A stretch of 64,000 nucleotides of DNA from Lederbergia panacisoli (GCF_024626525.1 NZ_JANJGU010000009.1:62001-126000), one strand, 5' to 3'. Numbered from the stretch's first letter, positions 35,649-44,710 are shown. Numbers and translations: made by a program. Notes: generated by a model not told the origin, from the letters alone.

Positions 35649-36734
35649 TTATTTTTTTATCGTATTACTTAACCAGATTCCCATTTGTAATGCAAAAGCA
35701 TCTTTAAAGTTTTGGGGGTCATAGCCACTTTCTTCTTTTATTTTATTGAGTCTATAAATCAATGTGTTTCGATGGATGAATAGTTTTTCCGCCGCTTCTT
35801 TAATGTTAAAATTGCAGTCAAAAAAAGCTTGTAATGTTTCGATATGATTTTTAATACTGCCTTGAACAATTCTATTAGAAAAGGGTTCACCAAGTTTTGG
35901 ATCAATTTGATGGATGAGTGCCTTTGGTTCAATGTCCGAATAAGAAATAATTTTAGTTGATTTATCACTTATAGAAAGTGCCATCTCACATTCTTTATAA
36001 CCTATAGCAATATTTTCTAGACTAGGAATTTGCGAGCTATAAGCAAGCCTAATTCCTATATTCTTCTTTAGCAAATCCTTATATAACCTGGATAGCTTTT
36101 CTTCTCCTTGAGAAAAGGTTCCACCGGAAAGGATTAATATCATTTTATTAGTATTGATGAAGCCTGTCATTCCTTTTTTGATAATATCTTCCGCATTATT
36201 AATAAGTGTTTGGCTGGAAAAGGAATGATCGGAAATATCAATCAAAGATATCATGAATGGACCTTCTAGATGCATATTAAGAAGACCCGTCCAACGCTTT
36301 ACATACTCATAATTTGGATTTTCTTTTAATAACTCTTCAATAGCCATCTCTTTCATTCTTTGTCGCCATTCAGTTTGGGAGGCAATATATGATTGCTTTA
36401 CCATAAGTTCAGCCATCATTTTAACAAGGCCACCGCGGTTCCCGATTGTTTCGGGATTTCCCGTTATGCCAATAACGCCGACGATTTCATTTTGAAAAAT
36501 AATGGGTAAATTAATTCCGGGCTTTGTTCCTCTTAATTGCTTTTTATTTTTAAGTGTTATTTCAAATGTCTGTCCACTTTTGATGACTTCTAAAGCACCC
36601 TCATGAATACTATATAATCGTGACGAATCGCCAGAAGCGATAATGGTTCCTTTTTCATTCATAACATTAATGTTTAAATCTAATACCTTTGAAGTCTCAT
36701 TTACTAGCATTTCGGCAATTTCACGGGTAATCAT
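35649..36734 (-). CDS. CdaR-family sugar-diacid/glycerate regulator
   Basis: 361 residues. N-terminal sugar-diacid recognition domain (EIAEMLVNETSKVLDLNINV, LPIIFQNEIVGVIGITGNPE), a GGDEF-like middle, and a C-terminal PucR-type helix-turn-helix (DCNFNIKEAAEKLFIHRNTL, IYRLNKI). E. coli CdaR activates glucarate, galactarate and glycerate genes in response to the acids. ATG 36734 with AGGAGA before it is used; the frame extends further upstream to 36818 without a ribosome binding site. It is divergent from a glycerate kinase gene, which is almost certainly its target. Confidence 0.9.
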   Translation of the reverse strand: MITREIAEMLVNETSKVLDLNINVMNEKGTIIASGDSSRLYSIHEGALEVIKSGQTFEITLKNKKQLRGTKPGINLPIIFQNEIVGVIGITGNPETIGNRGGLVKMMAELMVKQSYIASQTEWRQRMKEMAIEELLKENPNYEYVKRWTGLLNMHLEGPFMISLIDISDHSFSSQTLINNAEDIIKKGMTGFINTNKMILILSGGTFSQGEEKLSRLYKDLLKKNIGIRLAYSSQIPSLENIAIGYKECEMALSISDKSTKIISYSDIEPKALIHQIDPKLGEPFSNRIVQGSIKNHIETLQAFFDCNFNIKEAAEKLFIHRNTLIYRLNKIKEESGYDPQNFKDAFALQMGIWLSNTIKK

Positions 36735-36776
36735 GATTGATTCTCCTTTTGTGCAAAAATGACATTTTTCGACTTG

Positions 36777-36844
36777 TTTAACAGAGTAAATAGGTAGATT
36801 TTTGTTCAATATGTACAAATTTTTGTTATTTATTCCCTGTTAAA
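36777..36844. promoter_or_regulatory. Candidate CdaR-type operator in the divergent promoter
   Basis: TTTAACAG (36777-36784) and CTGTTAAA (36837-36844) form a perfect inverted pair 60 bp apart. Between them ATTTTTGTT occurs twice in direct orientation (36798 and 36819), 21 bp or two helical turns apart. The symmetry within the shared promoter of the regulator and glycerate kinase suggests regulator binding. Confidence 0.4.
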
Positions 36845-36936
36845 TTGTATTGTACTGATAAAGCAATTTATTATCAATATGTTTATAATTGAATGAAATT
36901 ATTTAAAGGAAGAAATCCTTCCAAGAAAAGTAGGAG

Positions 36937-38088
36937 ATGATCATCATAAAAATCGTTATTGCACCAGATTCGTTTAAAGGCAGCGTATCTGCGAAGGATG
37001 CTGCCTTGGCGATTGAAAAAGGAGTTAAAAAAGCTTTTCCAAATGCTGACACGGTATTAATTCCTGTGGCAGATGGTGGGGAAGGGACGTTAGAAACGCT
37101 AATAACAGCTACAAGAGGTCAAAAAGTATATACAAAAGTAACCGGGCCCCTTGGAAAAGAGGTGGATGCCCATTTCGGAGTACTTGGAGATCAAACGACA
37201 TGTATCATTGAAATGGCATTGGCGTCGGGCCTTAATTTAATTGATGAAAGTGAAAGAAACCCGATGTTGACTACTACATACGGAACAGGGGAATTAATTA
37301 AATCAGCGTTAGATCAAGGTTACCGAAATTTTGTATTAGCGATTGGCGGGTCGGCCACAAATGATGGCGGGGTAGGCATGCTCCAAGCGCTTGGCATGCA
37401 ATTTAAAGATAAGGATGGAAATGAAATTGGATATGGTGGTGGTGAATTGGATAAAATTCACGGTATTTTCATCGATCATTTCGATAAAAGAATAAAGGAA
37501 AGTACATTTTCAATTGCTTCTGATGTTGAAAACCCTTTAATTGGCGAAAAAGGGGCTTCTTATGTTTTTGGTCCACAAAAAGGAGCCACTGCCGAGATGG
37601 TGAAAATCTTAGACAAGAATCTCTTACACTATGCAAATCTTGTAGAAATAGCAACTGGGATAAGACTGCATGACATGCCAGGTGCAGGTGCAGCGGGTGG
37701 TATTGGGGGTGCTTTTTCGGCATTTTTCCCTTCTGACATGCAAAGAGGAATTGAGGTTGTCTTGGAGTATGCTAATTTTGCCGATGTCCTTAACGGGGTC
37801 GATTTAGTAATCACTGGAGAAGGAAAAGTGGATTTTCAAACAGCATATGGAAAAACGCCAATGGGAGTGGCGCAGGCTGCTCAAAAGAAAAATGTTCCGG
37901 TCATCATTCTAGCGGGTTCAGTTGGGGAGAACATTCAAAACCTTTATCAATACGGTGTCGTTGGTATTTTTAGCATTATTAATGGGCCGATGTCACTCGA
38001 TAAGGCAATGAAGGAAGCGGAAGGTTTACTGGAGACGTCTGTAGAACAAGTATGTAGGACATATTTTTGGAATCATGTTGATCAGTAA
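36937..38088 (+). CDS. glxK: Glycerate kinase (GlxK/GarK type)
   Basis: 383 residues, full length. KIVIAPDSFKGSVSAKDAAL at the start, VADGGEGTLETL, GGSATNDGGVGMLQALG in the middle, and GAGAAGGIGGAFSAFF are the family's conserved blocks. It converts D-glycerate to a phosphoglycerate for glycolysis, the last step of glucarate, galactarate and glyoxylate use. The only in-frame ATG (36937) directly abuts TAGGAG; homologues begin three codons later, at the position of an ATA codon here, so the real start is uncertain. Divergent from the CdaR-type regulator. It can receive glycerate from the GarR-like enzyme at 15826. Confidence 0.9.
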   Translation: MIIIKIVIAPDSFKGSVSAKDAALAIEKGVKKAFPNADTVLIPVADGGEGTLETLITATRGQKVYTKVTGPLGKEVDAHFGVLGDQTTCIIEMALASGLNLIDESERNPMLTTTYGTGELIKSALDQGYRNFVLAIGGSATNDGGVGMLQALGMQFKDKDGNEIGYGGGELDKIHGIFIDHFDKRIKESTFSIASDVENPLIGEKGASYVFGPQKGATAEMVKILDKNLLHYANLVEIATGIRLHDMPGAGAAGGIGGAFSAFFPSDMQRGIEVVLEYANFADVLNGVDLVITGEGKVDFQTAYGKTPMGVAQAAQKKNVPVIILAGSVGENIQNLYQYGVVGIFSIINGPMSLDKAMKEAEGLLETSVEQVCRTYFWNHVDQ

Positions 38089-38397
38089 CACAAACTAAGG
38101 ACAAATTTTAGTGAAAAATAAAAGCAATAATAAAAAGTAAAAATAAAAGGAAACAGGTGTTGGAGTTTTTAATTATTTTTGGCTTTCAATGCCTTGTTAA
38201 AGGTTCGTCTGTACTTCTGATTAGCGGATCAATTTCTTTTATTTTTACCGAATTCATTAGGTAAAAACGGGATTATAGGAAAAAAAAAGCTGAAGAAACT
38301 AGTAAAGCCCACTAACATGAGCCTTTCTTATCCAGACAATGATTAATAATGTAATAGATTATGCGTAGTTTTAAAAACGAGAATGTAGGGATGACTA
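38089..38397. other. 309-base gap, no supported gene
   Basis: AT-rich. A 34-codon hydrophobic frame (TTG 38160 to TAA 38264, beginning MEFLIIFGFQCLVKGSS) has a weak AGGAAACAGG upstream, and a short hairpin (TTTTTACC/GGTAAAAA, 38242-38267) overlaps its end. Both may be chance; the small peptide is listed only as a possibility. Confidence 0.3.
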
Positions 38398-39006
38398 TTG
38401 GAAATGATAGCCGAATCAACAGATATATATGACTATTTAAAAGAGTTAGATGTTGTCAATTTTTCTCATCCATTAATTCAAGAAAGTGTTGCTGAATTGT
38501 TTAGCGAGGGACAGTCAGAAATTGAAAAGGCTAAGATTGGTTATATGTTTGTAAGAGACCAAATATCGCATTCTTGGGATATTCAAAGTCCAAAAATTAC
38601 CTGTAAAGCATCAGATGTAATTAAATATAAGGAAGGTATATGTTACGCAAAATCAAATTTACTGGCTGCATTGCTGAGGTCACAAGGTATTCCAACAGGT
38701 TTTTGTTATCAAAGACTCATGATATTTGATACACCAGATAAGGGATATTCTATCCATGCACTTAATGGGGTATTTCTTAGTTCATTAAATCGCTGGATTC
38801 GTGTAGATGTTCGCGGAAATAAGCCAGGAGTTCAAGCCGAATTTTCAATAAAAGAAGAGATCTTAGCATTTTCAATACAAGAAAAGTTTGACGAACGTGA
38901 TTACCCTATAATATATACAGAGCCAAATCCTAAAACTATTGCTGCTTTAGAGGGAAACATAGATGCTATAGAAATGTATAAATACAATCTACCCGATTTT
39001 CTATAG
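38398..39006 (+). CDS. Transglutaminase-like (cysteine protease fold) protein
   Basis: 202 residues. A catalytic triad can be placed: Cys in KEGICYAKSNLLAALLRSQG, His in YSIHALNGVFLSS and Asp in WIRVDVRGNK, with FVRDQISHSW ahead of them as in bacterial transglutaminase-like domains. No signal peptide, so it acts in the cytoplasm. Such proteins act as proteases, amidases or peptide-modifying enzymes; no substrate can be given. TTG 38398 follows TAGGGATGA. It stands alone before an unrelated lipoprotein gene. Confidence 0.82.
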   Translation: MEMIAESTDIYDYLKELDVVNFSHPLIQESVAELFSEGQSEIEKAKIGYMFVRDQISHSWDIQSPKITCKASDVIKYKEGICYAKSNLLAALLRSQGIPTGFCYQRLMIFDTPDKGYSIHALNGVFLSSLNRWIRVDVRGNKPGVQAEFSIKEEILAFSIQEKFDERDYPIIYTEPNPKTIAALEGNIDAIEMYKYNLPDFL

Positions 39007-39087
39007 CTCTCTTGTAATATGAAGGCTAAATTAATTTTAGATTATAGTAGATACGTACATATTTCACAGAATGGTCGTGTGAAACTG

Positions 39088-40203
39088 ATGAAGAAAGTTA
39101 TATTTATAAATTTACTAATTATATTAATTTTCACTCTCGCTGCATGTAATACAAGCGAAAGAGAAATAAGGAGTACTGGTGCTTACGGAACGACACATCA
39201 ACCAACAAAGGAAGGAACAAAATCATTCGTAAAAGGGGTAGGAGAAGTAGATGTATTGAATATTCATGGAAGCATTGAAGGATTGGAAAGGATGAAAAGC
39301 TTCTATGACAATATGCAAAATGCCGTTCAGTCTAATTTGCGAATTGTTCACTATACCATTGAGGGAGCCCCGATTGTTACCGAACTAACATATAACGGTG
39401 AATCGCTTGAAGTGAAATATGATAGCACCCGAGATGCATTTGGAAGCGGGGAAATCACAACTGCTCGCTGCGGTAATATGGTTGAGGAAGTAAATCCTAC
39501 TAACACCTCCTACATCGCGGTCGACTGTAAAAAAGGACTTAATGGAATGGACGAGATCTTGGAAATTAGTTACAACGTGAGCCAACAGGATCTATTTGAA
39601 TTCCACCTGCAATATGGGATGAACAAGGAAAACGAAATTAATACGAAAACAAACATAGTGAAAAAAGGGTCAAACGTTAGTGACTTTGTCATACCCGCAA
39701 GCATAAAACAGGAAGTTTATAAAAGATTAGTTTTTGCGAATTATTTGACCGAAAAAGATTTGAAAATCGCTTGTGAGTCTAATGAATTGAAGAATTATTA
39801 TTTAAAGGTTTTTATTAATGGAGGAGAGCAAGAATTAGCTTGGGCAGCTTGTGATCGAACCCCAGATGGTGTAAAACTGACTAAAATAGCTGAATATATA
39901 ATCAAGCAATCTGAAAAGCACCATAGTGAAAATCATGAAATAACAGTTCAAGGTTATGTGCTTCAAATAAAGGATAACACATTATTAATCGGTGAAGACC
40001 TTAATAGACTAGATTATGAATGGCTTAAAGATGAAATTGATAACCTAGATGCTTATATCTTTGATTTTGTCTCCCTGGAAGGTTTGAATACAGGGGAGTT
40101 TAAAATAGGCGATAAAATCAAGGCAATAATAGAAGGAAATAAAAGAAGCTATAAACTGGGGAGTGTCAAAGTGAAAGAAATTCACAGAATAGACGTCTAT
40201 TGA
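39088..40203 (+). CDS. Lipoprotein with DUF4362- and DUF3221-like domains
   Basis: About 371 residues. Signal peptide with lipobox (IILIFTLAACNTS). The middle (GEVDVLNIHGSIEGLERMKS, then VHYTIEGAPIVTELTYNGES and RDAFGSGEITTARCGNM) matches DUF4362, and the end (ITVQGYVLQIKDNTLLIGED) a DUF3221-like domain, both known from Bacillus lipoproteins of unknown role. ATG 39088 is chosen because it starts the signal peptide; upstream in-frame ATG 39019 and GTG 39079 lack ribosome binding sites, and the site before 39088 is also weak. Located outside the membrane. Confidence 0.75.
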   Translation: MKKVIFINLLIILIFTLAACNTSEREIRSTGAYGTTHQPTKEGTKSFVKGVGEVDVLNIHGSIEGLERMKSFYDNMQNAVQSNLRIVHYTIEGAPIVTELTYNGESLEVKYDSTRDAFGSGEITTARCGNMVEEVNPTNTSYIAVDCKKGLNGMDEILEISYNVSQQDLFEFHLQYGMNKENEINTKTNIVKKGSNVSDFVIPASIKQEVYKRLVFANYLTEKDLKIACESNELKNYYLKVFINGGEQELAWAACDRTPDGVKLTKIAEYIIKQSEKHHSENHEITVQGYVLQIKDNTLLIGEDLNRLDYEWLKDEIDNLDAYIFDFVSLEGLNTGEFKIGDKIKAIIEGNKRSYKLGSVKVKEIHRIDVY

Positions 40204-40237
40204 ACAGAAGTGAAAACATTAAAATAATGCACTAGTG

Positions 40238-40312
40238 GAAATTGCGAATTCCCATAATTAATCAGGACAACCTAAAAGGTAGGAGGGATTAATCATGGGA
40301 ATTCGCATTTTC
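40238..40312 (+). promoter_or_regulatory. Long hairpin burying a start codon
   Basis: The arm at 40238-40263 is complementary to 40287-40312 over 26 bp with only two mismatches. The 23-base loop ends in the Shine-Dalgarno AGGAGG, and the right arm contains the ATG at 40295 and its first six codons. In mRNA the start codon would be paired. This points to translational control, for example by temperature, a helicase, a bound protein or upstream translation. Confidence 0.65.
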
Positions 40313-41515
40313 TTATTGCTTTTCTTTATCTGTCTTCTTTTAACAACTTTGGCTAGTGCAGAAGTTCCACTCACCGCTGCATTTATCCGTGATCACCAAC
40401 TATGGATCAAAATGGGCGATGAAGAAATACAAATCACAAAGAATCGGTATGTTGTGCATACTCCAAAATGGTCATATGATGGTCGATTCATTGCTTATAT
40501 TGACGGTGATGAGCAAGGCGACAAATCAAGTTTATTCATTTATGACACACACAAAGGTGAAAGCTATCAACCTTATGTAAGAGTGGAAACTTCCGACTTT
40601 AAATGGTCGCCAATAAAAAATCAATTGGCTTACAATGATCGTGGATTGCTAAATGTGACAAAAATGGAGAGTGGACGCCCCTCTGGTTTTGAAAATGTAG
40701 CATTAGGAGTAAGTGGTTTTGAATGGTTTCCGAACGGAAAGGAATTCATCGTTTCCTCACAATCCGCATTACGGCCTACGGGATGGGGGCCGATCCCACT
40801 TTTTAAGGTCCCAGTCAATGCCAATCTTAATGCCGATAAAATGAAGCTGTTTTACACGATTCAAACAAATACATCAGATTTGTTTGCCATTGATGTCAAT
40901 TATTTTAAGTGGAGTTCCGATGGGAAATGGATTAGTTTTTTAGCGATTCCCACTGCATCTTGGGCAAACGATAGTAATACATTATGTGTCCTGTCTTCAC
41001 AAGGAGAAAAATTCAAGGGATTAGGAAAAATGCTTTGGTATAAAGACTGGTTTAAATGGGCTCCTTCATCTAATCAAATTGCTTACATATCGGGAGAAGG
41101 AAGATTTTTCGTTGACAATAAGAAAACCACAATCGCCGATATACCCATTTATAAGCATCAAAAGGAGTACACACCTGAAGGTTATGTAGATCTTGATTTG
41201 GAGTGGTTTACTCCAGACGAGGTAATTGTCGCCCGTGCAAAAGAGAATAAGAAATGGAAGGAAGGCCCCGTTCCAACGATGTTTACGTCACTTTATGCTA
41301 TTAATATAAAGTCAGAGGAACAACAACAAATCTCGTTTCCAAAGAAGAATGAATTCGATGCAGATCCCCAAGTTGTTGGATCTCATCTTACTTGGTTTCG
41401 CAAAAATCCAAACAACAATACAGCAGATAGTTGGGTGAAAAATGGTTTAAACGGTCGTGAGTATTTATGGATTAAAAATGTTGATAATGCTCCTTCGTTC
41501 TTTAAACAGAAATAA
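40295..41515 (+). CDS. Secreted TolB-like beta-propeller protein
   Basis: 406 residues with a Sec signal peptide (LLFFICLLLTTLASAEV; cleavage probably after ASA). The mature part contains WD-like blades with repeating W-S-x-D-G/W-A-P motifs: PKWSYDGRFIAYIDGD, FKWSPIKNQLAYND, FEWFPNGKEFIVSS, FKWSSDGKWISFLA and FKWAPSSNQIAYIS, i.e. five or six blades. TolB-type propellers bind proteins or ligands at the cell surface; no specific role can be given. ATG 40295 has AGGAGGG at eight bases, both within the long hairpin at 40238-40312. An intrinsic terminator follows. Confidence 0.85.
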   Translation: MGIRIFLLLFFICLLLTTLASAEVPLTAAFIRDHQLWIKMGDEEIQITKNRYVVHTPKWSYDGRFIAYIDGDEQGDKSSLFIYDTHKGESYQPYVRVETSDFKWSPIKNQLAYNDRGLLNVTKMESGRPSGFENVALGVSGFEWFPNGKEFIVSSQSALRPTGWGPIPLFKVPVNANLNADKMKLFYTIQTNTSDLFAIDVNYFKWSSDGKWISFLAIPTASWANDSNTLCVLSSQGEKFKGLGKMLWYKDWFKWAPSSNQIAYISGEGRFFVDNKKTTIADIPIYKHQKEYTPEGYVDLDLEWFTPDEVIVARAKENKKWKEGPVPTMFTSLYAINIKSEEQQQISFPKKNEFDADPQVVGSHLTWFRKNPNNNTADSWVKNGLNGREYLWIKNVDNAPSFFKQK

Positions 41516-41521
41516 ATTTCC

Positions 41522-41548
41522 CCGTTCTATTTACGGAACGGTTTTTTT
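41522..41548 (+). terminator. Intrinsic terminator
   Basis: CCGTTC and GAACGG with an eight-base loop followed by seven T. Ends the TolB-like gene. Confidence 0.85.
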
Positions 41549-41627
41549 GGTTTTGTATTTAAGCATGGTTTCTTTTGATAATTTAATATAAAATCATATT
41601 CAAAGATACATGGAAAGGAGGATGTTT

Positions 41628-42452
41628 GTGAATCCTATTTTATACAAAAAAAAACAAAATCTAATCAAGATTTTAAGAGATATGGATGATGTGTTAGTTG
41701 CTTTTTCAGGAGGTGTAGACAGTACTTTTCTTTTAGCGGTGGCCAAGGAAGCTCTTGGAGATAAAGTGTTATCTGTGACAGCTGCTTCGGAAACATTTCC
41801 AGATCGGGAGTTTCAATTGGCGAAAAGTCTTGCTGCTGAGCTTCAAGTTCAACATATTGAAACACGTGTCAATGAACTTGCGGATGCTGAATTTGTTAAT
41901 AATGATTCAAACCGTTGTTTCCATTGTAAAAATGGGTTATATAATCATCTCCTTGAATTAGTAACGGAGTTCAGAGATCGTTACACGATTGTTGATGGAT
42001 CCATCATGGATGATCTTGGTGAACATCGTCCGGGCATGCAAGCAGCAAGAGCATTAGGTGTCCGCAGTCCACTTCAAGAGGCGAATTTTTATAAAGAAGA
42101 AATAAGAACGCTTTCAAAGGAAATGGGGTTAAGAACATGGAATAAACCATCCTTTGCGTGTCTTTCTTCGAGAATTCCATATGGAACGGCCATCACGAAA
42201 GAAAAAATCAATCAGTTAGATTTAGCAGAGGATTTTTTACTTGGCCTTGGATTGTATCAAGTTCGTGTTCGCCATCACGACAAGATTGCTAGAATTGAAG
42301 TCGATCAACAAGATATGAAAAAGGTTGTCGACCAACACGATAAAATAGTTCGCGCCTTAAAATCATTTGGCTTTTCATACGTGACCCTTGATTTACAAGG
42401 ATACCGCTCGGGAAGCATGAATGAAGTTTTAAAAGAGAAGGCGTCTATATGA
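41628..42452 (+). CDS. larE: LarE, pyridinium-3,5-bisthiocarboxylate synthesis sulfur transferase
   Basis: 274 residues of the PP-loop ATPase family: ATP-binding VAFSGGVDSTFLLAVAKE, then NRCFHCKNGLYNHLLEL, and WNKPSFACLSSRIPYGT, where the Cys is the expected sulfur-donating residue of sacrificial LarE enzymes. LarE adds sulfur to the LarB product during synthesis of the nickel-pincer nucleotide, the cofactor of lactate racemase-type enzymes. GTG 41628 lies six bases after AAAGGAGG; the ATGs at 41610 and 41622 overlap that site. It overlaps larB by four bases (ATGA). Confidence 0.92.
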   Translation: MNPILYKKKQNLIKILRDMDDVLVAFSGGVDSTFLLAVAKEALGDKVLSVTAASETFPDREFQLAKSLAAELQVQHIETRVNELADAEFVNNDSNRCFHCKNGLYNHLLELVTEFRDRYTIVDGSIMDDLGEHRPGMQAARALGVRSPLQEANFYKEEIRTLSKEMGLRTWNKPSFACLSSRIPYGTAITKEKINQLDLAEDFLLGLGLYQVRVRHHDKIARIEVDQQDMKKVVDQHDKIVRALKSFGFSYVTLDLQGYRSGSMNEVLKEKASI

Positions 42453-43258
42453 AACATTCAATGGAACATATTTTAGAATCGGTACAAAAAGGGGAGCTTT
42501 CCGTTCATGATGCGATGGAAAAACTAAAGCCGCAAGAGGAATTGGGCTATGCCACAATAGACTTGCAAAGAGAAGCACGAACGGGGTTCCCGGAAGTAAT
42601 TTATGGCGAAGGCAAGACGAGTGAACAAATTCTCGGGATTTTTTCAAAGTTAATGGAACACCATGATAAAGTGTTGGCGACAAGAGTAAGTTCAGAAAAA
42701 GCTAGTTTTATATTGGAACAACTTCTCTTGAAATATCCAGATCAAACCTTCTTTTATCACGAATCAGCCCGTACCTTCCATTGGATTCATTCCTCCTTTC
42801 AAGAAAAATGGAAAAAAGGCTATATTGCTGTAGTGTGCGCGGGTACTTCCGATCTTCCTATTGCTGAAGAGGCAGCTATAACTGCTGAATTAATGGGCAA
42901 TAAAGTGGAGCGAATTTATGATATTGGGGTAGCAGGCATTCATCGTTTGTTAAATAAGGCTAGCTTAATAGAAGATGCCAACGTTGTTATTGTTGTTGCC
43001 GGAATGGAAGGGGCATTGGCGAGTGTGGTCGGCGGACTTGTTTCCAAGCCAGTCATCGCCGTTCCAACAAGTGTTGGATATGGAGCAAGTATGAATGGGA
43101 TTGCGGCACTTCTAGCGATGCTTAGCAGCTGTGCGAGCGGAGTGTCAGTCGTTAATATTGATAATGGATTTGGGGCAGGTTATTTTGCTGCGACATTAAC
43201 AAATACGATAGATCAGGCTATAGAAAAGGTGCTTACAGGAAAGGGAGAACATACATGA
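42449..43258 (+). CDS. larB: LarB, NaAD carboxylase/hydrolase of nickel-pincer cofactor synthesis
   Basis: 269 residues. N-terminal helical part (LESVQKGELSVHDAMEKLKP), then a PurE-like carboxylase domain: VVCAGTSDLPIAEEAAITAE, RIYDIGVAGIHRLLNK, VVAGMEGALASVVGGLVSKP and PTSVGYGASMNGIAALLAML. LarB carboxylates the pyridinium ring of nicotinic acid adenine dinucleotide and splits the dinucleotide. The gene is locked between larE and larC by ATGA overlaps on both sides, so the three proteins are made from one coupled transcript. Confidence 0.93.
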   Translation: MKHSMEHILESVQKGELSVHDAMEKLKPQEELGYATIDLQREARTGFPEVIYGEGKTSEQILGIFSKLMEHHDKVLATRVSSEKASFILEQLLLKYPDQTFFYHESARTFHWIHSSFQEKWKKGYIAVVCAGTSDLPIAEEAAITAELMGNKVERIYDIGVAGIHRLLNKASLIEDANVVIVVAGMEGALASVVGGLVSKPVIAVPTSVGYGASMNGIAALLAMLSSCASGVSVVNIDNGFGAGYFAATLTNTIDQAIEKVLTGKGEHT

Positions 43259-44649
43259 AGGCTTTATATATAGATTGTTTTTCAGGAATCAGCGGCGATA
43301 TGATGGTGGGTGCTTTAATTGATGCCGGCGCCTCTCCTGAAAAAATTGAACACGAATTAAAGAAATTACATGTATCCGGTTATGAAATAAAATGTACAAG
43401 AGTCGTAAAAGAGGGAATTAGTTCAATAAAATTTGATGTAATCCTTGATGAAGAACATATTCATGAGCATGACATTCATCGCCATGGACATTCACATGGA
43501 GAACATGATCACCACTCACATGATGCTCATCATCATACTCATGACGAGCATACACATCATCATCACGATCATGGACACGACCATACGAATCATGGGCATA
43601 ACCACGAACATAATCATGTTCACGAGCACCACCACGATGATCACGACCATTCACAGGATGGGCACCATCATCACCATCATAGCCGATATGCGGATATTGT
43701 TAAGCTTATTAATGATTCCGAGTTAAGCCCAAAGGTGAAAGAACGGAGTAAACAAATTTTCGCACCGATTGCGAAATCAGAGTCAAAAATACATAATATG
43801 TCAATAGATGATGTTCATTTTCATGAAGTAGGGGCAGTTGACTCCATCGTCGATATCGTTGCAACTGCCATTGCCTTAGAAGAATTGGAAATTGAAAAAG
43901 TCATTACGTCACATGTCCCATTAGGTTCTGGAAAAATTCGTATATCACACGGTATTTATCCCGTGCCAGCACCAGCTACACTCGACATGATGAAAAATGT
44001 ACCGATAGCACCAAGTGATTTACCATATGAACTAACAACACCAACGGGAGCGGCAATTGTCGTCAGCCAATCGGATTCCTATGGGACAATGCCCGCAATG
44101 AAAATATCCTCCATCGGCTATGGAGCTGGTACACGAAATATTCCAGGGCGTCCGAATGTATTAAGGGTCATGGTTGGTGAATTATTGGAAGGTAGTGAAC
44201 GTATCGTTGGAAAGCAAGAAACAATCACCGTGCTCGAGTGCCATATGGATGATATGACGGGAGAAGCCTTCGGTTATGTAATGGAAAAGTTACTAAATGA
44301 AGGTGCACTAGATGTTTATTACACACCTATTTTTATGAAAAAAAGTCGCCCAGGTACGTTGGTCACTGTCCTTTCACCAGAACATCTGGATGCTAAATTA
44401 ACCGAGATTTTATTCAAAGAAACAACAACTCTAGGTGTTCGAAAAAACACATGGTCACGCAGTATTTTAGATCGAAAAATCATTAATGCGGAAACGCCAT
44501 TCGGTCCAATCAAAATAAAACAGGCCATAAAAAAAGGAAACGTTATTAGAGAAGTTCCAGAATATGAAGATGTGAAGAAAGCTGCTTTAGAACATGGTGT
44601 AACTTTTCAAGAAGTGTATAATGCTGCATTAAAAACAACATATAATTAG
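43255..44649 (+). CDS. larC: LarC, nickel insertase with a long His-rich insert
   Basis: 464 residues in one uninterrupted frame. DCFSGISGDMMVGALIDAGA opens the protein, DVHFHEVGAVDSIVDIVATA and LTTPTGAAIVVSQS follow, and the C-terminal CTP-dependent cyclometallase part contains CHMDDMTGEAFGYVMEKLL. In Lactiplantibacillus LarC is made from two frames by programmed frameshifting; here no frameshift is needed. Residues about 68-142 are roughly half His with Asp and Glu (around 40 His), a likely nickel store or capture arm. No larA (racemase) gene is in the window. Confidence 0.93.
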   Translation: MKALYIDCFSGISGDMMVGALIDAGASPEKIEHELKKLHVSGYEIKCTRVVKEGISSIKFDVILDEEHIHEHDIHRHGHSHGEHDHHSHDAHHHTHDEHTHHHHDHGHDHTNHGHNHEHNHVHEHHHDDHDHSQDGHHHHHHSRYADIVKLINDSELSPKVKERSKQIFAPIAKSESKIHNMSIDDVHFHEVGAVDSIVDIVATAIALEELEIEKVITSHVPLGSGKIRISHGIYPVPAPATLDMMKNVPIAPSDLPYELTTPTGAAIVVSQSDSYGTMPAMKISSIGYGAGTRNIPGRPNVLRVMVGELLEGSERIVGKQETITVLECHMDDMTGEAFGYVMEKLLNEGALDVYYTPIFMKKSRPGTLVTVLSPEHLDAKLTEILFKETTTLGVRKNTWSRSILDRKIINAETPFGPIKIKQAIKKGNVIREVPEYEDVKKAALEHGVTFQEVYNAALKTTYN

Positions 44650-44679
44650 AAAAGTGTATGAGTCAAGCTATTGCGGTTA

Positions 44680-44706
44680 AGCCCCACACGATGTGGGGCT
44701 ATTTAA
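44680..44706 (+). terminator. Terminator hairpin after larC
   Basis: AGCCCCACA and TGTGGGGCT, nine perfect pairs with a three-base loop (44680-44700), followed by ATTTAAG. The U-tract is weak. Confidence 0.65.
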
Positions 44707-44710
44707 GTTG

